From the NCBI RefSeq assembly GCF_003014675.1, contig NZ_PYAU01000001.1, forward strand, positions 434,001-498,000: 64,000 nucleotides of DNA, in the 5' to 3' direction. Below, one piece after another: positions 9,690-18,830 of the stretch; the first letter of the stretch is position 1, and each line of letters opens with the position of its first letter. A program made the translations under genes and the position numbers. This stretch comes from Labedella gwakjiensis. GTDB lineage: Bacteria > Actinomycetota > Actinomycetes > Actinomycetales > Microbacteriaceae. The notes beneath the pieces were generated by a model. That model did not search any database, was not told the origin of the DNA, and was given only the letters and a program-made list of their open reading frames with translations.

Positions 9690-10055
9690 TCAGGAACGGC
9701 GCCCCACCGAGTGCGCCCGCTCGCGCGGGTCGTCTCCCCTGCCCTCCTCATCGGCCGATGACGAGGGTTCGGGCACCTCGTCGAGGTTGAGGCCTCTGAC
9801 CGAGTGCGAGGCCTCGAGGAGCCGACTGAGCCACTCGGCGTTCAGACCAGCCGACGCCTTCGGCAGGCGGAAGTGGAGCATCGAGCCCTCGTGCACCCAG
9901 ACCGACCGCCGGCCGGAACCCTGTTCCGCCGGATAGCTCCACGTCAGCAGGAACGCCTCCCCCCGACGGAGCTTCTGACCCACCACGAAGCGGAGGTGCT
10001 CGACGAGACGGTCCTCGAGGAAGAAGTCGTCCTTCCCGACGATCAGATGGGCCAC
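9690..10055 (-). CDS. DUF7882-family small protein, paralogue 2
   Basis: A 121-residue member of the same family as the genes at 8714 and 10891. The conserved elements are an EDRLVEHLRFVV strand, the KLRRGEAF core (residues about 28-35), a SVWV strand and a NAEWLSRLL helix. The C-terminal 30 residues are charged and probably disordered. Translation begins at GTG 10055 with only a weak GAGCGG site upstream. Identity to the other two copies is concentrated in the core motifs, so the duplications are old rather than recent. Function unknown. Confidence 0.78.
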   Translation of the reverse strand: MAHLIVGKDDFFLEDRLVEHLRFVVGQKLRRGEAFLLTWSYPAEQGSGRRSVWVHEGSMLHFRLPKASAGLNAEWLSRLLEASHSVRGLNLDEVPEPSSSADEEGRGDDPRERAHSVGRRS

Positions 10056-10325
10056 GACACACCGCTCAGACGAGAGGGGCGGACCCGGGCGGGAGGGGAT
10101 GGACAGGACAAGCGGACAGCGTTCGGCACGCCCTCCACGCTAGACACGAACTCCGACGGACGATCCGAGGCTTGACACGCGGCATCGCGTCTGGTCCGAG
10201 GGGCCTGGCGGACCGAGATCTTCCACCTGAACGGGCGCTTAACAGCGTCGCAACGTCGTGTCAAGTCGGGGACAGGCTCCCGTCGGGTGTACCAGGCTGG
10301 ACACAGCAGAGAGAAGGGGGCCGGT

Positions 10326-10598
10326 ATGAGCAACGTTGCGATGCCGATTCGACGGATCGACAGGGAACTGGAGACGATCGCCCTCACGGACACGTCGTGG
10401 CGTGTCTGTGACGCGTCCCTCCCGGACGACGACGGGACACGGCTCCTCGCTTACGTCGAGCAGGTCGACGATCATATCGAGACCCTGTGGATGTGGCCGC
10501 TCGTCGGCGAGTGCACCAGGTTCGACTCCCTCGACACGGCGCTGGGCGCCATCCTCGACCGTCTGACCGCTCGCCGCGTGCTCCCGGAGGCGTCGTGA
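10326..10598 (+). CDS. Hypothetical small protein
   Basis: A 90-residue protein of unknown function with no recognisable domain. It contains two predicted strands around a TSWRVCD segment and a WMWPLVGECTRF segment, then a C-terminal helix (SLDTALGAILDRL). ATG 10326 follows a GAAGGGGG ribosome-binding site, which supports this start. Its TGA stop overlaps the GTG start of the DUF2795-like gene (GTGA), so the two are probably co-translated. Confidence 0.65.
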   Translation: MSNVAMPIRRIDRELETIALTDTSWRVCDASLPDDDGTRLLAYVEQVDDHIETLWMWPLVGECTRFDSLDTALGAILDRLTARRVLPEAS

Positions 10599-10807
10599 CC
10601 ACCGCGCCGCACATGGATTCGATGCGACGGCTCGGCGACCTCGCCGCCGTGCTCGACACCATCACCTTTCCCGCAGCCCGCGAGGATCTGCTGCTGCACG
10701 CCATCGCTTCGCACGCGACCCCGACCCTGATCGGCGATCTGCGCGCTCTCGCCGAGTCGTGGTTCGAGGACGCGGCCGACGTTCGGGAAGCCCTCTCGCG
10801 GCTCTGA
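10595..10807 (+). CDS. DUF2795-like small protein
   Basis: A 70-residue protein whose residues 12-66 resemble DUF2795: a leading helix, the FPAAREDLLLHA segment, and a closing helix after a W/Y-x-DAADV turn. DUF2795 proteins are small helical proteins of unknown function, common in actinobacteria and sometimes fused to stress proteins. The GTG start overlaps the previous stop by four bases and follows GGAGG. It is clustered with three DUF7882 genes. Confidence 0.6.
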   Translation: MTTAPHMDSMRRLGDLAAVLDTITFPAAREDLLLHAIASHATPTLIGDLRALAESWFEDAADVREALSRL

Positions 10808-10890
10808 TCCCGTGCCCGCCGCGGCCGGGGAGCGGTAGGGTGGCGGCACCCCGTCGCACCGTCGGTGCCCATTGCGTCAAGGAGCCACCC

Positions 10891-11229
10891 ATGGGAAAAC
10901 TCGTCTACGGCGATTCGGACATCGACATCGACATCGACGACCGCTCGCTCGCCCACCTGCAGATCGTGATCGGCAACAAGCTCCGTCGCGGGGAGAGCTT
11001 CTTCTTCTCGTGGAAGGATGATCCGGCCGTCGGCGATGGACGATCCGCCATCTGGCTCGATCGAGGCATCCCTTTGTACTTCAAGTTCTCCGGCGGACGG
11101 GCGCCGGCGATCAACCGGGAGTGGATCGAGGCGCTGACCGACTCGGCGAATAGCGGCACGGGTCTCGTGTTCACGGAGGAGCCCGGGCACGCCGTCGGGC
11201 AGACGTCGACCCTGCGCGGCCACGTCTGA
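10891..11229 (+). CDS. DUF7882-family small protein, paralogue 3
   Basis: A 112-residue member that fits the family consensus best. It has MGKLVYG, a DDRSLAHLQIVI strand, KLRRGESFFFSW at about residues 30-41, an AIWLDRGIPLYFKF strand pair and an NREWIEAL helix followed by an SANSGTGL loop. ATG 10891 follows AAGGAG at good spacing. The family has no experimentally assigned role known to me. The ligase name used in databases seems to derive from an old mis-annotation, and no ligase motif (KxDG) is present. Confidence 0.82.
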   Translation: MGKLVYGDSDIDIDIDDRSLAHLQIVIGNKLRRGESFFFSWKDDPAVGDGRSAIWLDRGIPLYFKFSGGRAPAINREWIEALTDSANSGTGLVFTEEPGHAVGQTSTLRGHV

Positions 11230-11359
11230 TCCTCCCGCCGGGCGAGAGCGTCGCCCGGCGATCGATCTCCTCCCGTTCGTCCGGCGCGCCACGGCGGCGA
11301 CGCAGCGGTGATCGGGAATGCTCGAAGCTGCGGACGACATCCGCCGGAAGGAGTCGACG

Positions 11360-12964
11360 ATGGCCGCATCGGCAGTGCTCATCCGTCGTCGCGACGTCTT
11401 CTGGCGTGGTCAGGCACCCTTCGTCTTCGGAACCGTCGTCCTCGTCGGCTTCGTGCTGATCGGCGTCCCCTCGGCGATCGGTGACGCGTTCTTCCTCCTC
11501 GGGCTCGGCGTCACCGCCCTGGCCACCGCCTCCATCGCGATCGTGCCGTGGAACCAGCTGCCCTCGAACGCGCTCATCGCGATCCCCCTGTCGGACATCG
11601 TCGCCGTCGCGTTCCTCAGAGAATCGCTCTATGCCGCGCTCCCGTCGACCGGTCTCCTCATCGTCTTCCCCGTGATGTGGCTCTCGTACCGTTTCCCCGT
11701 GAGCGCCATCCCCCTCTCCGCGATCGGTGCCCTCTACGTGACGGCATTGCCGATCCTCGCCGGCAGGCCGGCACCGGCGACGGGTCGCGACTGGGCCTCC
11801 CTCTTCCTCCTCCCGGCCCTCATCACGATCGTGGCCGTGACGGTGCATGCGGCAGCCCGGCTCCTCCGGGCTACCCGCGCCGAAGCCCGTCGTGTGCTGA
11901 ACGAGGCTGAACAGGCGAACGCGCTCGCGCTCACCGTGGCCAACTCGGTGGACGCCGCCATCGTGCACTTCCTGCCGGACGGCTCCGTCGGCATGCGGAA
12001 TCAGGCCACGTTCGCTCAGGCCGAGATCGCCGAGTACGACAAAGCGTCGAAGAGCGCGCTCGCTGCGTACGAGGCAGACCGACGCACTCCACTCCGCCGC
12101 GAGGACCAGCCGATCTACCGGGCACTCCGCGGAGAGGAGTTCCGTGGACTCCTCTACTGGATCGGACGACCCGGAAACCAGCATGCGATCGTCGCGAACT
12201 CCGTCGGAGTGCACACCGACGACGGCGCGTTCCTCGGAACGGTCCTCGTCGGCCACGACGTGACGGACCTCGCGAACGCCATCTCCGTGCGTGAGGAGTT
12301 CCTCGTCGCCGTGTCGCACGAACTGCGCACACCGCTCACCTCCATCATCGGCTACCTCGACATCCTCTCGGACGCCCACGACCTCGATGCCCTCGGGATC
12401 CGTCGCGAAGTCTCGACCATCCAACGCAACGCCGACCAGCTCCACGCGATCATCTCCGACCTGCTCACGTCCAACGCGAGCGAGATCCGTGTGAGACCCG
12501 GCCCGGTCGACCTCGCCCATGTCGTCCGCGAGTGCGCGGAGGCCGTGGCGCCCCGCGCCCACGTCCTCGGGATCGACGTCGAGGTCGACGCACCCGAGCG
12601 CTTCGACGCCGATGCCGACGCGAGCCGTATCGGCCAGGTCATCGACAACCTGCTGTCGAACGGCTTGAAGTACACCCCTCGCGGCGGCCGCGTCTCCCTC
12701 TCTCTCGTCCCGGGCGACACCGAGTTCTCCATCGTCGTCACGGACACGGGGATCGGGATCTCACAGAGCGATCAGCGGCAGCTCTTCGACCGCTTCTTCC
12801 GAGCGCAGGAGGTACGGGACCAGGCGACGCAGGGACTCGGACTCGGTCTGTCGATCGTCCGGACGATCGTCGACGCGCACCACGGACGCATCGACGTCGA
12901 GAGCCTGCCGGGGAAGGGGTCGCGCTTCACGGTGACGCTCCCTCTGCATCAGAGGCGTCGCTGA
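11360..12964 (+). CDS. Membrane sensor histidine kinase (orphan)
   Basis: A 534-residue sensor kinase. Residues 15-180 hold five to six membrane helices, followed by a PAS-like region (about 195-300) and HisKA. The H-box is SHELRTP with phospho-acceptor His320. The HATPase domain shows the N box (DNLLSNGLKYT), G1 (DTGIGI) and G2 (GLGLGLSIV). ATG 11360 with AAGGAG upstream is preferred over ATG 11318. No response-regulator gene is adjacent on either side, so its partner must be elsewhere. The signal is unknown; the helical bundle without an extracellular loop suggests a membrane-associated cue. Confidence 0.92.
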   Translation: MAASAVLIRRRDVFWRGQAPFVFGTVVLVGFVLIGVPSAIGDAFFLLGLGVTALATASIAIVPWNQLPSNALIAIPLSDIVAVAFLRESLYAALPSTGLLIVFPVMWLSYRFPVSAIPLSAIGALYVTALPILAGRPAPATGRDWASLFLLPALITIVAVTVHAAARLLRATRAEARRVLNEAEQANALALTVANSVDAAIVHFLPDGSVGMRNQATFAQAEIAEYDKASKSALAAYEADRRTPLRREDQPIYRALRGEEFRGLLYWIGRPGNQHAIVANSVGVHTDDGAFLGTVLVGHDVTDLANAISVREEFLVAVSHELRTPLTSIIGYLDILSDAHDLDALGIRREVSTIQRNADQLHAIISDLLTSNASEIRVRPGPVDLAHVVRECAEAVAPRAHVLGIDVEVDAPERFDADADASRIGQVIDNLLSNGLKYTPRGGRVSLSLVPGDTEFSIVVTDTGIGISQSDQRQLFDRFFRAQEVRDQATQGLGLGLSIVRTIVDAHHGRIDVESLPGKGSRFTVTLPLHQRRR

Positions 12965-13027
12965 TCCGCGCCCTGCGTGTTCGTCCACCCCCAGCCCGCG
13001 TCCATAGCCGCCGCCTACAGTGGCGCA

Positions 13028-13915
13028 ATGACCACGTGGAACATTCGGGATATCCCAGCTCAGGGCGGCAGGACCGTCATCGTGACCGGCGGCAACAGTG
13101 GACTCGGACGGGCGACGGCCGCGGGACTGGCTGCGGCCGACGCGCATGTCGTTCTCGCGGTGCGCGACACGGAGCGGGGACGGGAGGCCGCGGCCTCGAT
13201 CCGCGGAAAGGTCGACGTCCGCGAACTGGACCTGGCCGACCTCTCCTCCGTCCGGCGTTTCGCCGACGAGTGGGATGGACCCGTCGACGTGCTCGTCAAC
13301 AACGCCGGCGTGATGCTGCAGCCGCAGTCGACGACGGTCGACGGCTTCGAGCTGCACTTCGGCACCAACCACCTCGGACACTTCGCTCTGACGAACCTCC
13401 TCCTGCCGCACATCACGGACCGTGTCGTGACGGTGTCCTCGAGCGCACATCGCATGGGGACCATCGACCTCGCCGACCTCAACTGGCGCAATCGGCCGTA
13501 TAAGGGCTGGGCCGTCTACGGCCAGTCGAAGCTCGCGAACCTCCTCTTCACGCTCGAGCTCGAGCGCCGACTGGAGGCCGACGGCTCGCGGGTGCGCTCG
13601 CACGCCGCCCACCCCGGTTTCGCCTCCACGAACCTCGCCGGACGCTCGGGGCACGCGATCGCGGACCGCGCGATGGGGGTCGTGACGAAGGTCGTCGCCC
13701 AGTCCGACCGGATGGGGGCGCTCCCCACCCTGTTCGCCGCCGTCGAGGATCTCCCGGGCGCGAGCTTCGTCGGGCCGGACGGCTTCGGCGAGCAGCGCGG
13801 GTACCCGACTCTCGTCGGACGCACGGCCGCCGCGAGCGACGTCGACATGGCGAAGCGCCTGTGGGCCGCATCCGAGCAGCTCACGGGGGTCGTGTACCCG
13901 CGACCGAGCGCCTGA
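13028..13915 (+). CDS. Short-chain dehydrogenase/reductase
   Basis: A 295-residue SDR of the retinol dehydrogenase/protochlorophyllide reductase-like group. The cofactor motif is TGGNSGLG (residues 20-27), the structural motif NNAGVM, and the catalytic pair Tyr164/Lys168 lies in YGQSK after a VSSSAH serine segment. The extended C-terminus is typical of this SDR subgroup. ATG 13028 is preceded by TACAGT six bases upstream, a clear leaderless arrangement. NAD(P)H-dependent reduction of a lipophilic carbonyl is likely, but the substrate is unknown. Confidence 0.9.
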   Translation: MTTWNIRDIPAQGGRTVIVTGGNSGLGRATAAGLAAADAHVVLAVRDTERGREAAASIRGKVDVRELDLADLSSVRRFADEWDGPVDVLVNNAGVMLQPQSTTVDGFELHFGTNHLGHFALTNLLLPHITDRVVTVSSSAHRMGTIDLADLNWRNRPYKGWAVYGQSKLANLLFTLELERRLEADGSRVRSHAAHPGFASTNLAGRSGHAIADRAMGVVTKVVAQSDRMGALPTLFAAVEDLPGASFVGPDGFGEQRGYPTLVGRTAAASDVDMAKRLWAASEQLTGVVYPRPSA

Positions 13916-13957
13916 CACCTGTGCGGATCGGGGCGGCCGAGCGGCCGCCCCGATCGG

Positions 13958-15529
13958 TCAGCCCCTGAGGTCCTTCCGCAGGATCTTGCCGGACGCCGAC
14001 TTCGGCACGGTCTCGATGAACTCGACGGCCCGTACCTTCTTGTGGGGCGCGACGTGCTCGGCGACGAAGGCCTCGACGGTGGCGGCGTCGAGTGCTGCAC
14101 CCTCCCGCTGCACGACGAAGGCCTTTGGGATCTCCTGACCGTCCGCGTCGGGCGCCCCCACCACGGCGGCGTCCACGATGTCCGGGTGGGTGAGGAGCAG
14201 GGCCTCGAGTTCCGCCGGCGCCACCTGGTAGCCCTTGTACTTGATGAGCTCCTTGAGCCGGTCGACGATGTAGAACTCGCCCTGGGCACCCACCGTGCCG
14301 ATGTCGCCCGTGTGGAGCCAGCCCTCCTCGTCGACCGTCTCGCGTGTGGCGTCCTCACGACCCAGGTACCCGAGCATGACCTGCGGACCGCGCACCCACA
14401 CCTCACCGGGCTCACTGATGCCCTCCGTCGGCACGTCGATGTCTGCACCGGTCTCGATGTCGACGAGCCGCACCTCGGTGTTGGCGACGGGGACGCCGAT
14501 GGAGCCGAGGGAGAGATCGTCGCGATCGGGTCGGCCGGCGTGGGTGACGGGACTCGCCTCGCTCATGCCGTACCCCTGCCGGACGCGCGCGCCGACCCGT
14601 TCGGCGACGGCGCCCATGAGGCCGGCGTCGGCCGGGGCGGCCCCGGAGAAGATCGCCCGAACGGTGCCGAGGTCGTACTCCGCGACGAGGGGGTGCTTCG
14701 CGAGAGCGACGGCGATCGGCGGAGCGATGAAGAGGTACGTGCAGCCGTGGGTCTGGATGAGTTCGAGGAAGCGTGCGAGATCGAAGCGCGGCATGGTCAC
14801 GAGCGTCGCGCGCCGCTTGAGGGCGATGTCGAGGAGCACCGTCATGCCGTAGATGTGGAAGAACGGCAGGACGGCGAGGACGACGTCCGTCGACTCGACG
14901 TCGAGCAGCGGGTACGTCTGCACCACGTTCGCCACGAGGTTCCGGTGACTGAGGCGAACGCCCTTCGGGTATCCCGTGGTCCCCGACGAGTACGGCATGA
15001 CGGCCACGTGGGTCGCGGGATCGATGTCGACGACGGGAGCATCGTGTCCCTCGCCGAGGAGGTCCGCGAGACCAGCGTGTCCGTCCCGTCCGTCGAGCAC
15101 GACCACGCGCTCGGGAGAGAGACCGACGGCGGCCGCCGCGGCGAGCGCCGGCTCGGCGAGCGCGCCGACCGTGAAGAGGAACACGGCTCCGGAGTCGCGC
15201 AGTTGCGTCTCGATCTCCTCCGCCGTGTACAGCGCGTTCACGGTCGTCGCCGTCGCGCCCGAGCGCAGGATCCCGTGGAAGACCGTCGCGAAGGCCGGGA
15301 TGTTCGGACTGTGGAGCGCGACGACGTCCCCCGTGCCGATGGCGCGAGCCGCGAGCGCACCGGCGAGCGACTCGATCCCCCGCCGCAGATCGCCGAAAAT
15401 CGTCTCGGCACCGCTCGTGCCGTCGACGATCGCGGTGCGACCCGCGTCGTCCTCGCTCAGGTCGGCGAACAGGAAGTCGAAGACGCTCACATCCGGAATC
15501 GTCTCGTCGGGGTATGGACTGGTGATCAC
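13958..15529 (-). CDS. AMP-forming acyl-CoA ligase (4-coumarate-CoA ligase-like)
   Basis: A 523-residue adenylate-forming ligase. Motifs run in order: the P-loop SSGTTGYPKG (about residue 182), the GYGMSEASP A5 motif, the TGDIG A7 motif, the hinge VDRLKELIKYKGYQVAPAE, and the C-terminal catalytic lysine in PKSASGKILRKDL. Overall length and motif variants match the 4CL/fatty-acyl ligase clade. GTG 15529 follows AAGGAG with six-base spacing. The enzyme should activate a carboxylic acid to its CoA thioester through an acyl-adenylate. The acid itself (aromatic or medium-chain) cannot be inferred here. Confidence 0.9.
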   Translation of the reverse strand: MITSPYPDETIPDVSVFDFLFADLSEDDAGRTAIVDGTSGAETIFGDLRRGIESLAGALAARAIGTGDVVALHSPNIPAFATVFHGILRSGATATTVNALYTAEEIETQLRDSGAVFLFTVGALAEPALAAAAAVGLSPERVVVLDGRDGHAGLADLLGEGHDAPVVDIDPATHVAVMPYSSGTTGYPKGVRLSHRNLVANVVQTYPLLDVESTDVVLAVLPFFHIYGMTVLLDIALKRRATLVTMPRFDLARFLELIQTHGCTYLFIAPPIAVALAKHPLVAEYDLGTVRAIFSGAAPADAGLMGAVAERVGARVRQGYGMSEASPVTHAGRPDRDDLSLGSIGVPVANTEVRLVDIETGADIDVPTEGISEPGEVWVRGPQVMLGYLGREDATRETVDEEGWLHTGDIGTVGAQGEFYIVDRLKELIKYKGYQVAPAELEALLLTHPDIVDAAVVGAPDADGQEIPKAFVVQREGAALDAATVEAFVAEHVAPHKKVRAVEFIETVPKSASGKILRKDLRG

Positions 15530-15639
15530 GTCGATCTCCTTCGATCGGTGGCGGCATCGCTGCCCTCATCCTCGTCGTTCGCAGCGGAACGCGAAAGGGA
15601 GGGGCCGATCGACGGAGATCGTGCAGTGCGGCGCTCGCG

Positions 15640-16530
15640 TCAGTGCGAGGCGGCGGGCTCCCGCCGCTTCGTCAGGCGGCCGATTCCGGTCACGACGAGC
15701 ACGATGACGAGCCCCACCGCGAGGCCGAACACCGCGGAGAGCGCCGTGTCGACGATCCACTCCACGACCGGACCGGCGGCCTCGATCGTGTGTGTGACGG
15801 CGTGGACGACGTCCTCCGGTCCGTGCCAGAACGTGTCGGCGAGGTTCGAGATGAGGAGGTGTCCTCCGACCCACAGCATCGCTACGGTTCCCACGACGCT
15901 GATGACGCGGAACACCGCCGGCATCGATGCGACGACGCGCACGCCCGCGCGACGCACGCCGCGCGACGGGCTCTTCATGAGGCGCAGACCGATGTCGTCG
16001 ATCTTGACGAGCAGGGCGACGGCACCGTAGACGAGCGCCGTCATGCCGGCACCGATGATGAGGAGGGCGCCGAGCGTCATCCAGATGCTGAAGTCGGTGG
16101 GGAGGCCGGTGAGCGCGATGAGCATGATCTCGGTGCTGAGGATCAGGTCGGTGCGGATGGCGCCGAACACGAGCTTCTTCTCGTCCCGAGCCTCCTCCTC
16201 CTCATGGCCGTGGGAGACGCCGAACCATTCGAGGACCTTCTCGGCGCCCTCGAAGCAGAGGAACCCGCCGCCGACGATGAGGAGGTACGGCAGCACCCAC
16301 GGAGCGAACGCGGTGAGTAGGAGCGCGATCGGGATGATGATGACGAACTTGTTGACGATGCTGCCGAGGGCGATCCTCCACACGACGGGCAGCTCGCGCG
16401 CCGGCGTAATGCCCTGCACGTACTGCGGGGTGACGGCCGCGTCGTCGATGACGACGCCTGCGGTCTTCGCGCTCGCCTTGAGGGCGGCGGTCAGGATGTC
16501 GTCGACGACAGCGAGCAGACCGACCGACAT
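15640..16530 (-). CDS. DUF808 family membrane protein (YedI-like)
   Basis: A 296-residue integral membrane protein. The N-terminal LLAVVDDILTAALKASAKTA segment and the following ALKASAKTAGVVIDDAAVTP region are hallmarks of DUF808/YedI. Six to seven hydrophobic helices are visible, with a Glu-rich cytoplasmic loop near residues 108-118. Function in this family is unknown. ATG 16530 is preceded by GAGGAG. The gene lies downstream of the acyl-CoA ligase only by position: both are on the minus strand but separated by 110 bases with no obvious shared signal. Confidence 0.88.
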   Translation of the reverse strand: MSVGLLAVVDDILTAALKASAKTAGVVIDDAAVTPQYVQGITPARELPVVWRIALGSIVNKFVIIIPIALLLTAFAPWVLPYLLIVGGGFLCFEGAEKVLEWFGVSHGHEEEEARDEKKLVFGAIRTDLILSTEIMLIALTGLPTDFSIWMTLGALLIIGAGMTALVYGAVALLVKIDDIGLRLMKSPSRGVRRAGVRVVASMPAVFRVISVVGTVAMLWVGGHLLISNLADTFWHGPEDVVHAVTHTIEAAGPVVEWIVDTALSAVFGLAVGLVIVLVVTGIGRLTKRREPAASH

Positions 16531-16652
16531 GGGATTCTCCTCGAGGTGGGTGATGCGGATCGCGCCATCGATGTGACGGCACGGGCTCGTCCAAATCTAG
16601 CCGCAGTGGCGAGCGGTCCGCTGCCGTCGCTGGCGCCCGTTACATTGCAGGT

Positions 16653-18227
16653 ATGGGTTTGCGGACGAGGTGGCGACGGCTCGCTGCGCGTACCACCGGA
16701 TCGACGCAACGCCTACCGCTCGGCGGGCGCTCACGTCGTCCCCACATCGCCGAACAGTCGATCCGCGAGGTGATCGAGCTGGCCGCGCGGATCGGCGAGG
16801 CGATGCTCGCCCTCGGAGAGTCGGCCGACGACGTCACCGACGCGATCGCACGCGTCTGCCGGACGTTCGGCGTCGAGAGCCACATCGACCTCACGTTCAC
16901 CTCCATCCTCGTGACGCACGACGGCACCGACCGGCTCGCGGGAGTCAGCGTGCTCCGCGTCGTGGGGTCGCCGACGGCCGACTACGGCCGCCTCAGCCGT
17001 GTGCTCGCAATCGAGCGGGCCCTGAGTGCGACCCGGATCGGCACGAGTGTGTCCGACCCGGGGATCGGGTCGGAGGAGCGCGACGAGGTCCGAGAGGTCC
17101 TCGAAGCCACCCATGCCCAGCTCGACGAGGCGCTGTCGGCACCCCACCGTGTGCGTCGCTGGATGGTCACCCTTCTCCTCGCCGTGCTCGCCGGCGCCGT
17201 CGCCGTGCTTCTCGGAGGCGGCCCGGCGATCGTGGCGATCGCCGCGGCGACGACGGTCCTCATCGACTCCGCCAGCCGCATCCTGAGCGCATGGGGGCTG
17301 CCGGTCTTCTTCCGGCAGGCGGCGGGGGCCGCGATAGCGACGACCGTCGCCGTCGCTCTGAGCGCGGCGATCCCCGGTCTGCCCGTGGAGTTCACGACCC
17401 TTCCCCCTGCCCTCGTCGTGGCGTCGGGCGTCGTGGTGCTCCTCGCCGGCGGCACCGTCGTCGGCGCGGCGAACGACGCCATCAACGGCTACCCCATCAC
17501 GGCGAGCGGTCGGATCCTCGAGGTCCTCCTTCTCACCGTCGGCATCGTCGCCGGCATCGGAGGCGTGCTCGACCTGGCGCGTCGGCTGGACATCACGCTG
17601 ACCCTCGACGACATCCCCGCGAACCCCGCGCCCCTCTACGCGCAAGTGCTCGCCGCCGGCATCGCGTCGGCTGCGTGGGCGGCCGCGTCTCATGCCGGTC
17701 GCCTCACGGCCGTCGTGAGCGCCCTCGCAGGGGCCGGCGGATTGGCCGTCTTCGCGACCGCCGTCGCGGCGGGCGCGAGCAACCCGGCGGCGGCCGCGAT
17801 CGCCGCGACGGCCGTCGGATTCGCCGCGAGCCTCGTCTCGCGCCGCACGGACATCCCTCTCGTGGCGATCACGGTGTGCGGCATCGTGCCGCTGCTCCCC
17901 GGCCTCACCATCTACCGCGGGATGCTCGCGGTCGTGACCGGCAGCTCCGAGACCGACGGCGGACAGCTGCTCCTCCAGGCAGCGATGACGGGGCTGAGTC
18001 TCGCCGCGGGCGTCACCCTCGGAGAGATCATCGCCCGCCGCATCCGTCGGCCCGCGAAGCGCCGGGCCCCGGGACCCGACCCCTCGGCTCCGTCGGAGTC
18101 CGCTCAGAGGTCCTCGACCGACTCGGATGACGATGCGCCGACCGAGTCGGTCGAGATGCACGATGCCCCGAGCGCCGCCGACGATACCGATGCCGCTATC
18201 GAGCGGCGCTCGGAGGCGAGCGGGTAG
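16653..18227 (+). CDS. Threonine/serine exporter family protein (ThrE-like)
   Basis: A 524-residue secondary transporter combining the two halves of the ThrE family. The soluble-leading YjjP-like half (residues about 35-300, beginning IAEQSIREVIELAARIGEAML) is followed by a YjjB-like half (about 310-460). About ten hydrophobic helices are visible. The C-terminal 65 residues are acidic and Ser/Asp-rich, probably cytoplasmic and disordered. ATG 16653 has TACATT six bases upstream (leaderless). Corynebacterial ThrE exports L-threonine and L-serine using the proton gradient; substrate specificity here is inferred. Confidence 0.88.
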   Translation: MGLRTRWRRLAARTTGSTQRLPLGGRSRRPHIAEQSIREVIELAARIGEAMLALGESADDVTDAIARVCRTFGVESHIDLTFTSILVTHDGTDRLAGVSVLRVVGSPTADYGRLSRVLAIERALSATRIGTSVSDPGIGSEERDEVREVLEATHAQLDEALSAPHRVRRWMVTLLLAVLAGAVAVLLGGGPAIVAIAAATTVLIDSASRILSAWGLPVFFRQAAGAAIATTVAVALSAAIPGLPVEFTTLPPALVVASGVVVLLAGGTVVGAANDAINGYPITASGRILEVLLLTVGIVAGIGGVLDLARRLDITLTLDDIPANPAPLYAQVLAAGIASAAWAAASHAGRLTAVVSALAGAGGLAVFATAVAAGASNPAAAAIAATAVGFAASLVSRRTDIPLVAITVCGIVPLLPGLTIYRGMLAVVTGSSETDGGQLLLQAAMTGLSLAAGVTLGEIIARRIRRPAKRRAPGPDPSAPSESAQRSSTDSDDDAPTESVEMHDAPSAADDTDAAIERRSEASG

Positions 18228-18234
18228 TCGACCG

Positions 18235-18804
<570 letters not shown>

Positions 18805-18830
18805 GTGCTGCCTCCTGAGGCGGGGATGCG

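Noticed and set aside
10891-11229. ATP-dependent DNA ligase annotation for the DUF7882 gene
   Set aside because: At 112 residues and without a KxDG nucleotidyl-transferase motif it cannot be a ligase; the label is inherited from database errors.
14042-16030. 662-codon plus-strand frame opposite the acyl-CoA ligase and DUF808 genes
   Set aside because: No domain and biased Asp/Glu/Arg/Val composition; both opposite genes are clearly real.
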